This document shows, one piece after another, positions 55,923 through 64,000 of a stretch of DNA of 64,000 nucleotides; within the stretch, counting starts at the first letter, position 1; each line of letters starts with the position of its first letter. Below the pieces are notes generated by a model. It was not told the DNA's origin, did not search any database, and worked only from the letters and a program-made list of their open reading frames with translations. Position numbers and translations under genes: made by a program. Source of the DNA: Ramlibacter tataouinensis (lineage in GTDB: Bacteria > Pseudomonadota > Gammaproteobacteria > Burkholderiales > Burkholderiaceae_C); NCBI RefSeq assembly GCF_001580455.1, contig NZ_CP010951.1, positions 3,869,001 through 3,933,000 of the forward strand. The letters are read 5' to 3'.

Positions 55923-57110
55923 ATGAATGGAAAAGCATACGTTGCCGGCGTCGGCATGGTGCCGTTCGGCAAGCCCGGCGCTTCCGACAACTACGAGATC
56001 ATGGCCGCCGCTGCCGTGCGCAAGGCGCTGGCGAACGCGGGGCTGGAGTACGGCGACGTCCAGCAGGCCATCGTCGGCTACGTCTACGGCGACTCGACCG
56101 CCGGCCAGAAGGCGCTCTACAACGTCGGCATGACCGGCATCCCGGTCGCCAACGTCAACAACAACTGCTCCACCGGCTCCACCGCGCTGTTCCTGGCGCG
56201 CCAACTGGTGGAAGCCGGCGCTGTCGACTGCGTGCTGGCGCTGGGTTTCGAGCAGATGCAGGCCGGCGCGCTGCAGACGCACTGGACGGACCGGCCCTCG
56301 CCGTTCGCCGACTTCGACAAGCTCTGCGACGACATCAATCCCTACCCGGTGCCGCTGGCGCTGCGGTACTTCGGCGGCGCGGGCAAGGAGTACATGGACA
56401 AGTACGGCACCACGCCCGAGCTGTTCGCCAAGGTGCGCGCCAAGGCCAGCCGCCACGCCAGGAACAACCCGATGGCGCTGTTCCGCAAGGAAGTGACCGC
56501 GGAAGACGTGATGGCCTCGCCCGTGGTGTTCCCTGAAGCCGGCATGACCCGCCTGATGGCCTGCGCGCCCACCTGCGGGGCGGCGGCTGCCCTGCTGGTG
56601 TCGCACGACTTCGCCGAACGCAAGAAGCTGGACCGCCGCGTTTTCATCGCCGCCCAGGCGATGACGACCGACCGCCCCGGCACTTTCGAGAAGCGCAGCA
56701 TGATGACCCTGGTCGGCGCCGACATGACGCGCGAGGCGGCCGAGATGGTGTACGAGAAGGCCGGCATCGGCCCGAAGGACGTCGACGTGGTCGAACTGCA
56801 CGACTGCTTCGCGCAGAACGAAGTCGTGACCTATGAAGGCCTGCGCCTGTGCGAGGAGGGCGGCGCCGACAAGTTCGTCTCCGAGGGCCAGAACACCTAC
56901 GGCGGGCGCATCGTCACCAATCCCTCGGGCGGCCTGCTGTCCAAGGGCCATCCGCTGGGCGCCACGGGCCTGGCGCAATGCACGGAACTGGTCGAGCAGC
57001 TGCGCGGCACTGCGGGCGAACGCCAGGTGCCGAACGCGCGCATCGGCCTGCAGCACAACCTCGGTCTCGGCGGCGCCTGCGTCGTCACCCTCTACCAGCG
57101 CGCGAACTGA
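55923..57110 (+). CDS. Thiolase-family (SCP-x-like) acyl-CoA thiolase
   Basis: The 395-residue protein has the active-site Cys82 (VNNNCSTGSTALFLARQLVE), GSTEL-like domain contacts and the C-terminal NPSGGLLSKGHPLGATG with its His, closing with LQHNLGLGGACVV. It matches the SCP2/SCP-x thiolase group. Such thiolases cleave 3-ketoacyl-CoA with branched or cyclic chains. It is the first of six genes in an acyl-CoA degradation operon. ATG 55923; the upstream gap holds a perfect 22-base palindrome. Confidence 0.9.
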   Translation: MNGKAYVAGVGMVPFGKPGASDNYEIMAAAAVRKALANAGLEYGDVQQAIVGYVYGDSTAGQKALYNVGMTGIPVANVNNNCSTGSTALFLARQLVEAGAVDCVLALGFEQMQAGALQTHWTDRPSPFADFDKLCDDINPYPVPLALRYFGGAGKEYMDKYGTTPELFAKVRAKASRHARNNPMALFRKEVTAEDVMASPVVFPEAGMTRLMACAPTCGAAAALLVSHDFAERKKLDRRVFIAAQAMTTDRPGTFEKRSMMTLVGADMTREAAEMVYEKAGIGPKDVDVVELHDCFAQNEVVTYEGLRLCEEGGADKFVSEGQNTYGGRIVTNPSGGLLSKGHPLGATGLAQCTELVEQLRGTAGERQVPNARIGLQHNLGLGGACVVTLYQRAN

Positions 57111-57112
57111 AC

Positions 57113-57553
57113 ATGATCGACAAGAAGCACATCGGGCTGGAGTTGCCGGCCGTGAACTGGCCGGTGGAGCGCGGACGCGTGATGGCGTTCGCCCGTGCCA
57201 TCGGCGACACCCGTCCGGAGTGCCTGGACGACTCCGCCGCCCGCGACGCCGGCTATCGCGGCCTGGTGGCGCCGCCCACCTTCTGGTTCGGCGCCTGGGC
57301 CGACGGCGGCACGCTGGAGCTGATGCTCTCGAAACTGGACGTGCCGATCGCGCGCATCCTGCACGGCGAGCAGTCCTTCACCTATGGCGCCCCCGTGTGC
57401 GCCGGCGATGTCCTGACGATCAAGACGCGCATCACCGACATCGTCGACAAGAAGGGCGGGAAGATGGAATTCGTCACCCAGCGCTCCACCATCACCAACC
57501 AGCTGGGTGACACCGTGGGCGAGATGACCGCGGTGATCGTCGCGCGGAGCTGA
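57113..57553 (+). CDS. MaoC-like dehydratase, N-terminal type (hot-dog fold)
   Basis: The 146-residue hot-dog-fold protein has FARAIGDTRPECLDDSAARDAGYRGLVAPPTFWFGAW, the FAS1-DH-like N-terminal half of MaoC hydratases, and HGEQSFTYGAPVCAGDVLTI. It is paired with the next gene: such split pairs form a heteromeric enoyl-CoA hydratase in which this subunit lacks the catalytic Asp/His. Two bases separate it from the thiolase gene. Confidence 0.85.
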   Translation: MIDKKHIGLELPAVNWPVERGRVMAFARAIGDTRPECLDDSAARDAGYRGLVAPPTFWFGAWADGGTLELMLSKLDVPIARILHGEQSFTYGAPVCAGDVLTIKTRITDIVDKKGGKMEFVTQRSTITNQLGDTVGEMTAVIVARS

Positions 57554-57560
57554 GAGCAGC

Positions 57561-57977
57561 ATGAGCACCAAGGACCAGACCCTCAACATCGGCGACGCGC
57601 TGCCCGAAATGCGGCTGCCGCCGGTGGACCGCACCATGCTGGCGATCTTCGCCGGCGCCTCGGGCGACTTGAACCCGATCCACATCGACATCGACTTCGC
57701 GCGCCGCGCCGGCATGCCCGACGTGTTCGCGCACGGCATGCTGGGCATGGCCTGGCTGGGCCGGCTGCTCACGCAGTGGGCCCCGCAGTCGAAGCTGCGC
57801 CGCTTCGACGTGCGCTTCATGGCCATCACGCATTTGGGTAACCGCCCGGTGCTCACCGGCAAGGTGGTCGAGAAGCTGGAGCAGGGCGGCGAGCCGCTCG
57901 CCCGGGTGCAGGTCGAAATGCGCAATCAATACGGCGAACTGAAGATCCAGGGCGAGGCCCTGGTGGCATTGAACTGA
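57561..57977 (+). CDS. MaoC-like enoyl-CoA hydratase (catalytic hot-dog subunit)
   Basis: The 138-residue protein carries the hydratase-2 motif: FAGASGDLNPIHIDIDFARRAGMPDVFAHGMLGMAWLGRLL, with Asp and His of the D-x4-H active site. Together with the preceding N-terminal-type subunit it should hydrate enoyl-CoA in the degradative route. ATG 57561 follows GAGAGCAGC; the gap from the previous gene is seven bases. Confidence 0.88.
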   Translation: MSTKDQTLNIGDALPEMRLPPVDRTMLAIFAGASGDLNPIHIDIDFARRAGMPDVFAHGMLGMAWLGRLLTQWAPQSKLRRFDVRFMAITHLGNRPVLTGKVVEKLEQGGEPLARVQVEMRNQYGELKIQGEALVALN

Positions 57978-57994
57978 AGGAACAGGAGCACATC

Positions 57995-58822
57995 ATGGGA
58001 AAGCTCGAAGGCAAGGTAGCCCTCATCAGCGGTTCGGGCCGCGGCATTGGCCAGGCGGTGGCGCTGAAGCTGGCGTCCGAAGGCGCCAGCGTCGTCATCA
58101 ATGACCTCGACGCCGCGCCGGCGGACGAAACCGTGGCGCAGATCAAGGCCGCCGGCAGCAAGGCCGTGGCCTGCGTCGGCAGCGTGACCGCGCCCGATTT
58201 CGCCGAGCGCTTCGTCAAGACCGCCATCGAGAACTTCGGCGGCCTGGACATCATCGTCAACAACGCCGGCTACACCTGGGACAACGTCCTGCAGAAGATG
58301 ACCGACGAGCAGTGGTACGCCATGATCGACGTGCACCTGACGGCGCCCTTCCGTATCCTGCGCGCCGCCAGCGGTTTCATCCGCGAAGCGGTCAAGGCCG
58401 AAACCGAAGCCGGCAAGCAGGTGTTCCGCAAGGTGGTGAACATCTCCTCGATCGCCGGCGTGGGCGGCAACGCCGGCCAGGCCAACTATGCGGCGGCCAA
58501 GGCCGGCATCATCGGCCTGACCCGCACCATGGCCAAGGAGTGGGGCCGCTACAAGGTCAACGTCAACTGCGTGGCCTATGGCCTGATCAACACCCGCCTG
58601 ACCAGCGCGCCCGCCGACGGCTCCTCCGAGATCGACGTCGAAGGCAAGAAGATCAAGACCGGCGTCAACCCCGACCTGCTCAAGGCAATGGAAGCCATGA
58701 TCCCGCTGGGCCGTGGCGGCACGCCGGAAGAAGCCGCGGGCGCCGTGGCGATGTTCTGCTACCCCGAGTCGAACTACGTGTCCGGCGAACTGCTGGTCTG
58801 CGGCGGCGGCTTCCGCATCTAA
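57995..58822 (+). CDS. SDR-family 3-hydroxyacyl-CoA dehydrogenase-like protein
   Basis: The 275-residue FabG-like SDR has GSGRGIG (13-19), NNAG at 89-92, catalytic Ser152 region and Tyr165-x3-Lys169 (YAAAK). Acidic D37 after beta-2 suggests NAD use. In this operon it should oxidise the 3-hydroxyacyl-CoA formed by the MaoC pair to the ketoacyl-CoA that the thiolase cleaves. It begins 17 bases after the MaoC gene. Confidence 0.88.
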   Translation: MGKLEGKVALISGSGRGIGQAVALKLASEGASVVINDLDAAPADETVAQIKAAGSKAVACVGSVTAPDFAERFVKTAIENFGGLDIIVNNAGYTWDNVLQKMTDEQWYAMIDVHLTAPFRILRAASGFIREAVKAETEAGKQVFRKVVNISSIAGVGGNAGQANYAAAKAGIIGLTRTMAKEWGRYKVNVNCVAYGLINTRLTSAPADGSSEIDVEGKKIKTGVNPDLLKAMEAMIPLGRGGTPEEAAGAVAMFCYPESNYVSGELLVCGGGFRI

Positions 58823-58831
58823 GGAGCGTCA

Positions 58832-59977
58832 GTGGGTATCCCGCGCACCCTGTTTGCCGAAGAACACCTGCAGTTCAAGGAAGCGGTCGACCGCTTCCTG
58901 GATGGCGAGGTGGTGCCGAATTACGAGCGCTACGAGGACCAGGGCTTCATCGACCGCGAGGTCTGGACCCAGGCCGGCCAGGCCGGCTTCCTGTGCCCGA
59001 CCATGCCGGAGGAATACGGCGGCTCCGGCGTCGACAGGCTCTTCAGCGTGGTGCTGTTCGAGGCGTTCTCGCGCAAGCACGTGCCCGCGCTGCTGGGCAT
59101 GTCGCTGCACAACGAGATCGTTGCGCCGTACATCCTGAACTACGGCAGCGAGCAGCTCAAGCGCAAGTACCTGCCGAAGATGGCGAGCGGCGAAATGATC
59201 GGCGCCATCGCCATGACCGAGCCGGGCGCCGGCTCCGACCTGCAGGGCGTGCGCGCCACGGCGGTGCGCCAGGGCGACCACTATGTGCTGAACGGCTCCA
59301 AGACCTTCATCACCAACGCCGTGCTGTGCGACCTGGTGATCGTGGTGGCCAAGACCGATCCGGCCGGTGGCGCCAAGGGCACCAGCCTGTTCATCGTCGA
59401 CACCTCCATGCCCGGCTTCACCAAGGGCAAGCGGCTGAAGAAGGTCGGCCTGAAGGCGCAGGACACGGGCGAGCTGTTCTTCGACAACGTCAAGGTGCCG
59501 GTGGAGAACCTGCTGGGCGAGGAGAACAAGGGCTTTTCCTACCTGATGCACGAGCTCGCCTGGGAGCGCCTGCAGATCGCCATTGCCGCGGTCGCGCAGA
59601 TGGAGCAGGCGATCGAGGACACGTCCCGGTATTGCCGCGAGCGCAAGGCCTTCGGCAAGGAGATCATGGATTTCCAGACCACCCGGCACAAGCTGACCGA
59701 GGCGATGACGGAAGTCCAGGTGGCACGTGTATTCGTGGACCGCTGCATCGAGCTGCGGCTCAAGGGTGAACTCGACGCTGCCACCGCGTCCATGGCCAAG
59801 TACTGGTGCACCGACCTCACGAGCAAGGTGCTGGACGTGTGCCTGCAGCTGCACGGTGGCTACGGCTACATGTGGGAGTACCCGATTGCCCGCGCCTGGG
59901 CCGACGCGCGCGTGTCGCGTATCTACGGTGGCGCCAACGAGATCATGAAGGAAGTGATCTCGCGCCAGCTGCCATGA
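58832..59977 (+). CDS. Acyl-CoA dehydrogenase (LCAD-like)
   Basis: The 381-residue flavoprotein has the ACAD signatures IGAIAMTEPGAGSDLQGVRA, the FAD-site and the C-terminal LHGGYGYMWEYPIARAWADARVSRIYGGANEIMKEVI. The site where short/medium-chain enzymes carry the catalytic Glu reads YGG, while a Glu sits in LAWERLQIA as in LCAD and isovaleryl-CoA dehydrogenase, so branched or long substrates are more likely. GTG start 58832 follows AAGGAG. It ends with ATGA overlap to the CoA transferase gene. Confidence 0.88.
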   Translation: MGIPRTLFAEEHLQFKEAVDRFLDGEVVPNYERYEDQGFIDREVWTQAGQAGFLCPTMPEEYGGSGVDRLFSVVLFEAFSRKHVPALLGMSLHNEIVAPYILNYGSEQLKRKYLPKMASGEMIGAIAMTEPGAGSDLQGVRATAVRQGDHYVLNGSKTFITNAVLCDLVIVVAKTDPAGGAKGTSLFIVDTSMPGFTKGKRLKKVGLKAQDTGELFFDNVKVPVENLLGEENKGFSYLMHELAWERLQIAIAAVAQMEQAIEDTSRYCRERKAFGKEIMDFQTTRHKLTEAMTEVQVARVFVDRCIELRLKGELDAATASMAKYWCTDLTSKVLDVCLQLHGGYGYMWEYPIARAWADARVSRIYGGANEIMKEVISRQLP

Positions 59978-61125
59978 ACGCGCCAAGGGGACCACTCGCC
60001 GGCGTGCGCGTCGTCGAGATGGCCGGCATCGGCCCGGGTCCGTTCGCCGGCATGCTGCTGGCCGACCTGGGTGCGGAAGTGATCCTGATCGAGCGGCCCG
60101 TCAAACCCGGCGATCCGCTCGACCTGGGTCCCAACAACATCTGCAACCGCGGCAAGCGTTCGATCTGCCTGGATTTGAAGAATCCGAATGCGGTGGATCT
60201 GGTGCTCGGCCTGGTCTCGAGCGCCGATGCGTTGATCGAAGGCATGCGCCCCGGCGTGATGGAGCGCCTGGGCCTGGGTCCGGACGTGTGCCTGACGCGC
60301 CAGCCGAAGCTGGTGTACGGACGCATGACCGGCTGGGGCCAGGCCGGGCCCCTCGCGCAAACCGCGGGCCACGACATCAACTACATCGCCCGCTCCGGCG
60401 CGATGTGGTTTTCGTCGCAGGCCAATCAGGCGCCGCTTCCACCGCCCACCCTGGTGGGCGACGTGGGCGGCGGTGCGCTGTACCTGGCGCTGGGCCTGGT
60501 GGCGGGCGTGCTGCATGCACGCGCCGGCGGTGCGGGGCAGGTGGTGGACGCGGCCATCGTGGACGGCAGCGCCCACCTGATGAACCTGGTGCTGTCGCTG
60601 CACGCCGCTGGTCGCATGCCGGTGCAGCGCGGCGGCGGGCTGCTCGACGGCCCCTGGTGGTATGGCACCTATCGCTGCGCCGACGGCCGCTGGCTCTCGA
60701 TCGGCGCGCTGGAAGCGCAGTTCAACGCGGAGTTGCTGCAGCGCCTGGGTGCCGTGGGCGACCCGGCTTTCGCGCGGCCCTACGACCCCTTGGGCTGGCC
60801 GCTTGGCCGGGAGCGCATGGCGACGATCATCGCCGGCCGCAGCTGCGACGAATGGTGCCGGGTGTTCGACGGCAGCGATGCGTGCGTGGCGCCGGTGCTC
60901 GACCCGCGCGAGGCGGCGCAGGACCCGCAGCTGCGTGCGCGCGGCACCTATGTCGAGCGCGACGGCGTGCACCAGGCGGCGCCCGCCCCGCGCTTTTCCG
61001 GCTTCGCGCCCGAGGTCGCGGCTGTGCCGCGGCGCGGTGCCGATTGGCAGGCCATCGTCGAGCAAGCTGGTTTCGCGGCGCGCTCGGCCGAAGAGATCCT
61101 TGCCCTGGGGGTCATCCCCAGCTGA
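59974..61125 (+). CDS. CaiB/BaiF-family (class III) CoA transferase or racemase
   Basis: The 383-residue protein has GVRVVEMAGIGPGPFAGMLLADLGAEVILIERP, the class III CoA-transferase opening, and the catalytic Asp region VGDVGGGALYLALGLVAG. RGKRSICLDLKNP is also typical. It could activate the operon's acid by CoA transfer or epimerise an alpha-methylacyl-CoA (AMACR-like). ATG 59974 overlaps the previous stop (ATGA). The end is followed by 90 bases before the convergent Hsp70 gene. Confidence 0.88.
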   Translation: MNAPRGPLAGVRVVEMAGIGPGPFAGMLLADLGAEVILIERPVKPGDPLDLGPNNICNRGKRSICLDLKNPNAVDLVLGLVSSADALIEGMRPGVMERLGLGPDVCLTRQPKLVYGRMTGWGQAGPLAQTAGHDINYIARSGAMWFSSQANQAPLPPPTLVGDVGGGALYLALGLVAGVLHARAGGAGQVVDAAIVDGSAHLMNLVLSLHAAGRMPVQRGGGLLDGPWWYGTYRCADGRWLSIGALEAQFNAELLQRLGAVGDPAFARPYDPLGWPLGRERMATIIAGRSCDEWCRVFDGSDACVAPVLDPREAAQDPQLRARGTYVERDGVHQAAPAPRFSGFAPEVAAVPRRGADWQAIVEQAGFAARSAEEILALGVIPS

Positions 61126-61215
61126 AACGCGGCGGCAAGGGATGCCGTCGTTCTGACGCACGCAACAGCGACGGCTGCTTTCGGCCCCAAGCAACACAAC
61201 CCAGGAAGCGCCGGC

Positions 61216-63957
61216 TCAGTCGATCAATTTCAATCCCAGGGGCAGCGCTTCGCCGAAGACACCCTGCTGGCCCGCTTCGTCCAGCGGCACGACTTCGCGC
61301 ACGCGCGCGATCCACGCCGGTGGCGCGCGCAACGCGTCGAGGCGGTCGATCACCTCATGGCGAAGGTCGGCAGGCAGGTCGCGCGCACGGTCACCGCTCA
61401 TGCGCGCGAGATTCGCCGCCGCGGCCGCCGCGTTTTCGACCTGCTTCCAGTCCAGAGCGAGAAGGACCTTCAACCACGCGGCGGCGGCCTCGATCGGCAC
61501 GACGCGGTGCGCGCTGCCGTGAAAGGGCAAGCGCGCGCCCAGGCGGCCGATGCTCCACAGCGTCCACTGACTCTGAGCCTTCACGGTGCCGCGCTGCATC
61601 TGCCCGACGAGCCAGTCGCCGACCTCGACCTTGTGCTCGCTCGCAATGCGTTCCAGCGTCGCGCACATCCGCACCATGTCGTCCCAGCCGCCCGGGACCG
61701 GGCGCTGCATGCGCCGAAATTCGACCGGATCGATCTCGTCGCCGCGAAGGTTGATCGCGAAGTCCTCGAGCAGCCGCTGCTGTGCCGCGTCGTCGAGGCC
61801 GCCGGCCACACGGCGCCACAGGGTCCACCACTCGGCGCAGACTTGGGCGTCGCGGCCATGGTGCACGCCCTGCTCGTAAAGCGGCCACAGGCGCTCGATG
61901 CGCCACTCGTCCAGCACGTCGCCGAAGCCGGGCCGCAGGCACCAGCCGGCGAGGCTCAGCCAGACCCGTTCGTGATCGGCAGAGCGGCGCCGCCCGCGGG
62001 CGCGCTGGAGCAGCGCATCGAACATCGATCGCAGCAGCCCGAGGCTCCATCGGTCGCGCTGCCCGAATAAGGCGTCCAGTCGCGTGCGCAGTTGCTTCAC
62101 CGCCTTCGGGTCGGCAAGCCGGTCGCGCGTCCCGAACACGCGCTCGACCAGGGTGACCGCTTCGGCGAAGCGCGGTGGCAGGGCTTGCGGTGACGCCGCC
62201 GCGCCGTCCCCGCGCAACTGGAACTCGAGCCGCCAGCGCTGGCTCGGGTCATCGTCGGCGATGCAATAGAGGGCGAGGGTTCCGACCTCTGTCAGTGTCG
62301 ACGCCAGGTGAACGGCGATCTCCTGCAGGCCCTTGCCGCGAGAGGAGCGCAGCACGGTGGCCAAGGGCGGCAGCGGCACCGCGTCCAGGTCGCTCAGGTC
62401 CACCTGCGCGCCGGCGGCCACCGTGCCGGACGTCGTCGCAACGAGATCGAAGCGCACCGGCTCGCCACTCTTCATCGCAAAGCTGCGGCCTTCGAGCGGC
62501 ACCTCGTGCCCCTCTTCGCTCCCGCGGGGCAGCACACAGATCCCGCGCGGCGTGTCGCCGCTCGAACCTTGGACGCGAAGGAAATAGTTGCGAGCGGCGC
62601 CCGCGGCGATCTTCGGCGCAAGCCCGCGGCGTGCCAGCGCATAGGCCACGGCGCCGCGGGCCACCGCGATGTCCGGGTCGGCGTTGTGCAGCGGCTTCAA
62701 CACAGCGCCGCGCCATCCCGCCAGCGTCTCGTGCAATCGCGTCGCAATGGCATGGGCGCGGAACACGCCGCCGTTGAGCAGCACCGCATCGGGCCAGGCC
62801 GCACCCCGGTGCTGACCAAGGAAAGCGGCGAGGTGCCGCGTCACCGCCGGGTCGCTCGCGTAGGGCAGGCCGAATGCCACCAGGCCGCTGACCACGCGAT
62901 CGCGGCGGGGCAGTTCATCGGCGGCCACCCGCGGGAAGAATCCGTCGATGACGATGCGCTCGGCTTCATCGCGGCCCAGGTCGACCGTCCGGGCGCCGCC
63001 GACCAATCGCGAGCCCGTGCCGAGCAGGGTCACTGCCACGCTCTCCATCGCCTCGCGCGCTAGCAGCCGCTCCTTCGCGGCGCGGCAGCGCTCGATCAGC
63101 GAAGGCAGCGCGCCGGGCGCCAGGCGCTGCCCGCCGGCGGCGGCCGCCAGCTTGCCCTCGGCACAGTGCGCGAGCGCGAGGTCCATGTTGTCGCCACCGA
63201 GCATGAGGTGACGGCCGACCGCGACGCGTTCGAGCCGCGGCTCGCCGCCGCGCATCTCGACCCGCACGAGACTCAGGTCCGTGGTTCCGCCGCCCACGTC
63301 GCACACCAGCACGAGGCGCGTGTCTGCCAGCTCGGCGGACAGCGCAGCGCGATGACGGAACAGCCAGTCGTAGAGCGCGGCCTGCGGCTCTTCGAGCAGC
63401 CGCAGCGTCGGCAGGCCGGCCCCTCGTGCCGCCTCCAACGTCAGCGCGCGTGCGACGTCGTCGAACGAAGCAGGCACCGTCAGCACGAGTTCCTGCGCCT
63501 CGAGCGGGGCTTGTGGCATGCGGTGGTTCCAGGCTGCCCGCACGTGCGCCAGGAAGCTCGCGCTGGCTGCCACCGGCGAGATCCCGGCCACCTCTCGGGA
63601 AGCGCCCCACGGAAGGATGGGCGCCAGCCGATCGACAGCCGCGTGCGACAGCCAACTCTTCGCGCTCGTGACCAGGCGGCCGGGCACTTGCGCGCCGAGT
63701 TCGCGTGCCAGGCTGCCGATCACCGCCCCGTCAGGACTGGGGCCCCAGGGCAGCACCAGGTCGCCTTCGGGAATCTCGCCCGCCGCGGGGTGGTAACGCA
63801 CCGAGGGCAAGAGCGGCCGCGTGGCGACCTCGCCCAGCGCGACAAGCTGCTCGATCTCGAACAGCTGGATGGCGTCGTCCCCGACAGCCTTTGATGGCGC
63901 GTAGGCAACGACCGTGTGCGTGGTGCCGAGGTCGATGCCGACGATGTAAGGCGCCAT
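61216..63957 (-). CDS. Large Hsp70-family ATPase with C-terminal extension
   Basis: The 913-residue protein has an actin-like ATPase domain with phosphate-1 IVGIDLGTTHTVVAYAPS, phosphate-2 LVLVCDVGGGTTDLSLVRV and adenosine motif AVLLNGGVFRAHAI, placing it in the Hsp70 superfamily. A substrate-domain-like part follows, then a long helical C-terminal region (about 610-913) without the DnaK lid or EEVD. This architecture matches the DUF3731-type Hsp70-like proteins that often sit with a second Hsp70-like gene, which would lie beyond the right edge. The client is unknown. It starts at 63955-63957. Confidence 0.85.
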   Translation of the reverse strand: MAPYIVGIDLGTTHTVVAYAPSKAVGDDAIQLFEIEQLVALGEVATRPLLPSVRYHPAAGEIPEGDLVLPWGPSPDGAVIGSLARELGAQVPGRLVTSAKSWLSHAAVDRLAPILPWGASREVAGISPVAASASFLAHVRAAWNHRMPQAPLEAQELVLTVPASFDDVARALTLEAARGAGLPTLRLLEEPQAALYDWLFRHRAALSAELADTRLVLVCDVGGGTTDLSLVRVEMRGGEPRLERVAVGRHLMLGGDNMDLALAHCAEGKLAAAAGGQRLAPGALPSLIERCRAAKERLLAREAMESVAVTLLGTGSRLVGGARTVDLGRDEAERIVIDGFFPRVAADELPRRDRVVSGLVAFGLPYASDPAVTRHLAAFLGQHRGAAWPDAVLLNGGVFRAHAIATRLHETLAGWRGAVLKPLHNADPDIAVARGAVAYALARRGLAPKIAAGAARNYFLRVQGSSGDTPRGICVLPRGSEEGHEVPLEGRSFAMKSGEPVRFDLVATTSGTVAAGAQVDLSDLDAVPLPPLATVLRSSRGKGLQEIAVHLASTLTEVGTLALYCIADDDPSQRWRLEFQLRGDGAAASPQALPPRFAEAVTLVERVFGTRDRLADPKAVKQLRTRLDALFGQRDRWSLGLLRSMFDALLQRARGRRRSADHERVWLSLAGWCLRPGFGDVLDEWRIERLWPLYEQGVHHGRDAQVCAEWWTLWRRVAGGLDDAAQQRLLEDFAINLRGDEIDPVEFRRMQRPVPGGWDDMVRMCATLERIASEHKVEVGDWLVGQMQRGTVKAQSQWTLWSIGRLGARLPFHGSAHRVVPIEAAAAWLKVLLALDWKQVENAAAAAANLARMSGDRARDLPADLRHEVIDRLDALRAPPAWIARVREVVPLDEAGQQGVFGEALPLGLKLID

Positions 63958-64000
63958 CGCGACGCTCGTTTCTACGGTTCGGCGTCAGGCGCCTTCACTG

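Noticed and set aside
63972..64000. Possible last codons of a gene upstream of the Hsp70-like gene
   Set aside because: Only 29 bases are available and two frames offer a stop, so neither can be supported. A second Hsp70-like gene there is only expected from family habit.
1..64000. tRNA, rRNA or CRISPR features
   Set aside because: I saw no cloverleaf-like tRNA with a conserved TTCGA arm, no rRNA core sequence and no regularly spaced repeat-spacer array. The only tandem repeats are the 18-base unit at 15169 and the linker minisatellite at 48595.

Overview
The window is GC-rich, densely coded DNA from a betaproteobacterium, most likely order Burkholderiales and probably family Comamonadaceae (Ramlibacter- or Variovorax-like). 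The pointers are a Bug/TctC-type periplasmic binding protein beside CoA-dependent catabolic genes, a DUF1302 outer-membrane protein, SYLF-domain proteins, CaiB-type CoA transferase operons and a StyR/TodT/FixJ-type two-component system. The genus is inference. I found no rRNA, tRNA or CRISPR array.

Layout. (1) 1-13.1 kb is an exopolysaccharide locus. One long minus-strand operon (12823 down to 2266), mostly joined by 4-base ATGA/GTGA overlaps, encodes the initiating polyprenyl-phosphate hexose transferase, a Wzx-like flippase, a Wzy-like polymerase, an embedded glycosidase, three GT4 and one GT2 glycosyltransferases and an RfbF-like nucleotidyltransferase. A twice-repeated Cys-rich protein of unknown function and a PIG-L deacetylase lie at its end. 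(2) 13.5-19.7 kb is regulatory: a Crp/Fnr-like protein, a SYLF lipoprotein, a MASE1-PAS histidine kinase and three response regulators, followed by a 267-bp MITE-like element. (3) 20-41.8 kb is an envelope/lipid-remodelling region: phospholipase D, sulfatase, AsmA, two beta-barrel proteins, DUF2092, patatin, a P1-nuclease/phospholipase-C-like domain fused to a putative barrel, an alpha/beta-hydrolase lipoprotein and a SYLF protein. It is interrupted by an AraC-controlled BKACE catabolic operon (33.3-37.9 kb). (4) 41.8-55.7 kb is mixed: acyltransferase, osmolyte transporter, MFS pump, two tandem glycosidase lipoproteins, a DUF1302 protein and a MalT-like LAL regulator. (5) 55.9-61.1 kb is a six-gene acyl-CoA degradation operon. 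(6) An Hsp70-family gene closes the window.

The most interesting signal is a recurring 6-4-6 palindrome, TTGGAC-N4-GTCCAA. I read eight copies between 16.0 and 41.1 kb. They lie before the response-regulator genes and in the promoter gaps of the phospholipase D, sulfatase, AsmA, barrel, DUF2092, patatin, P1-like-barrel and SYLF genes. Its ..AC-N4-GT.. design matches boxes bound by TodT/StyR-type response regulators. The two-component cluster may therefore control an undescribed envelope-lipid regulon. Local gene debris (a remnant of the DUF2092 partner gene, and a barrel-gene remnant that still carries the operator) shows that these modules have been duplicated and are decaying.
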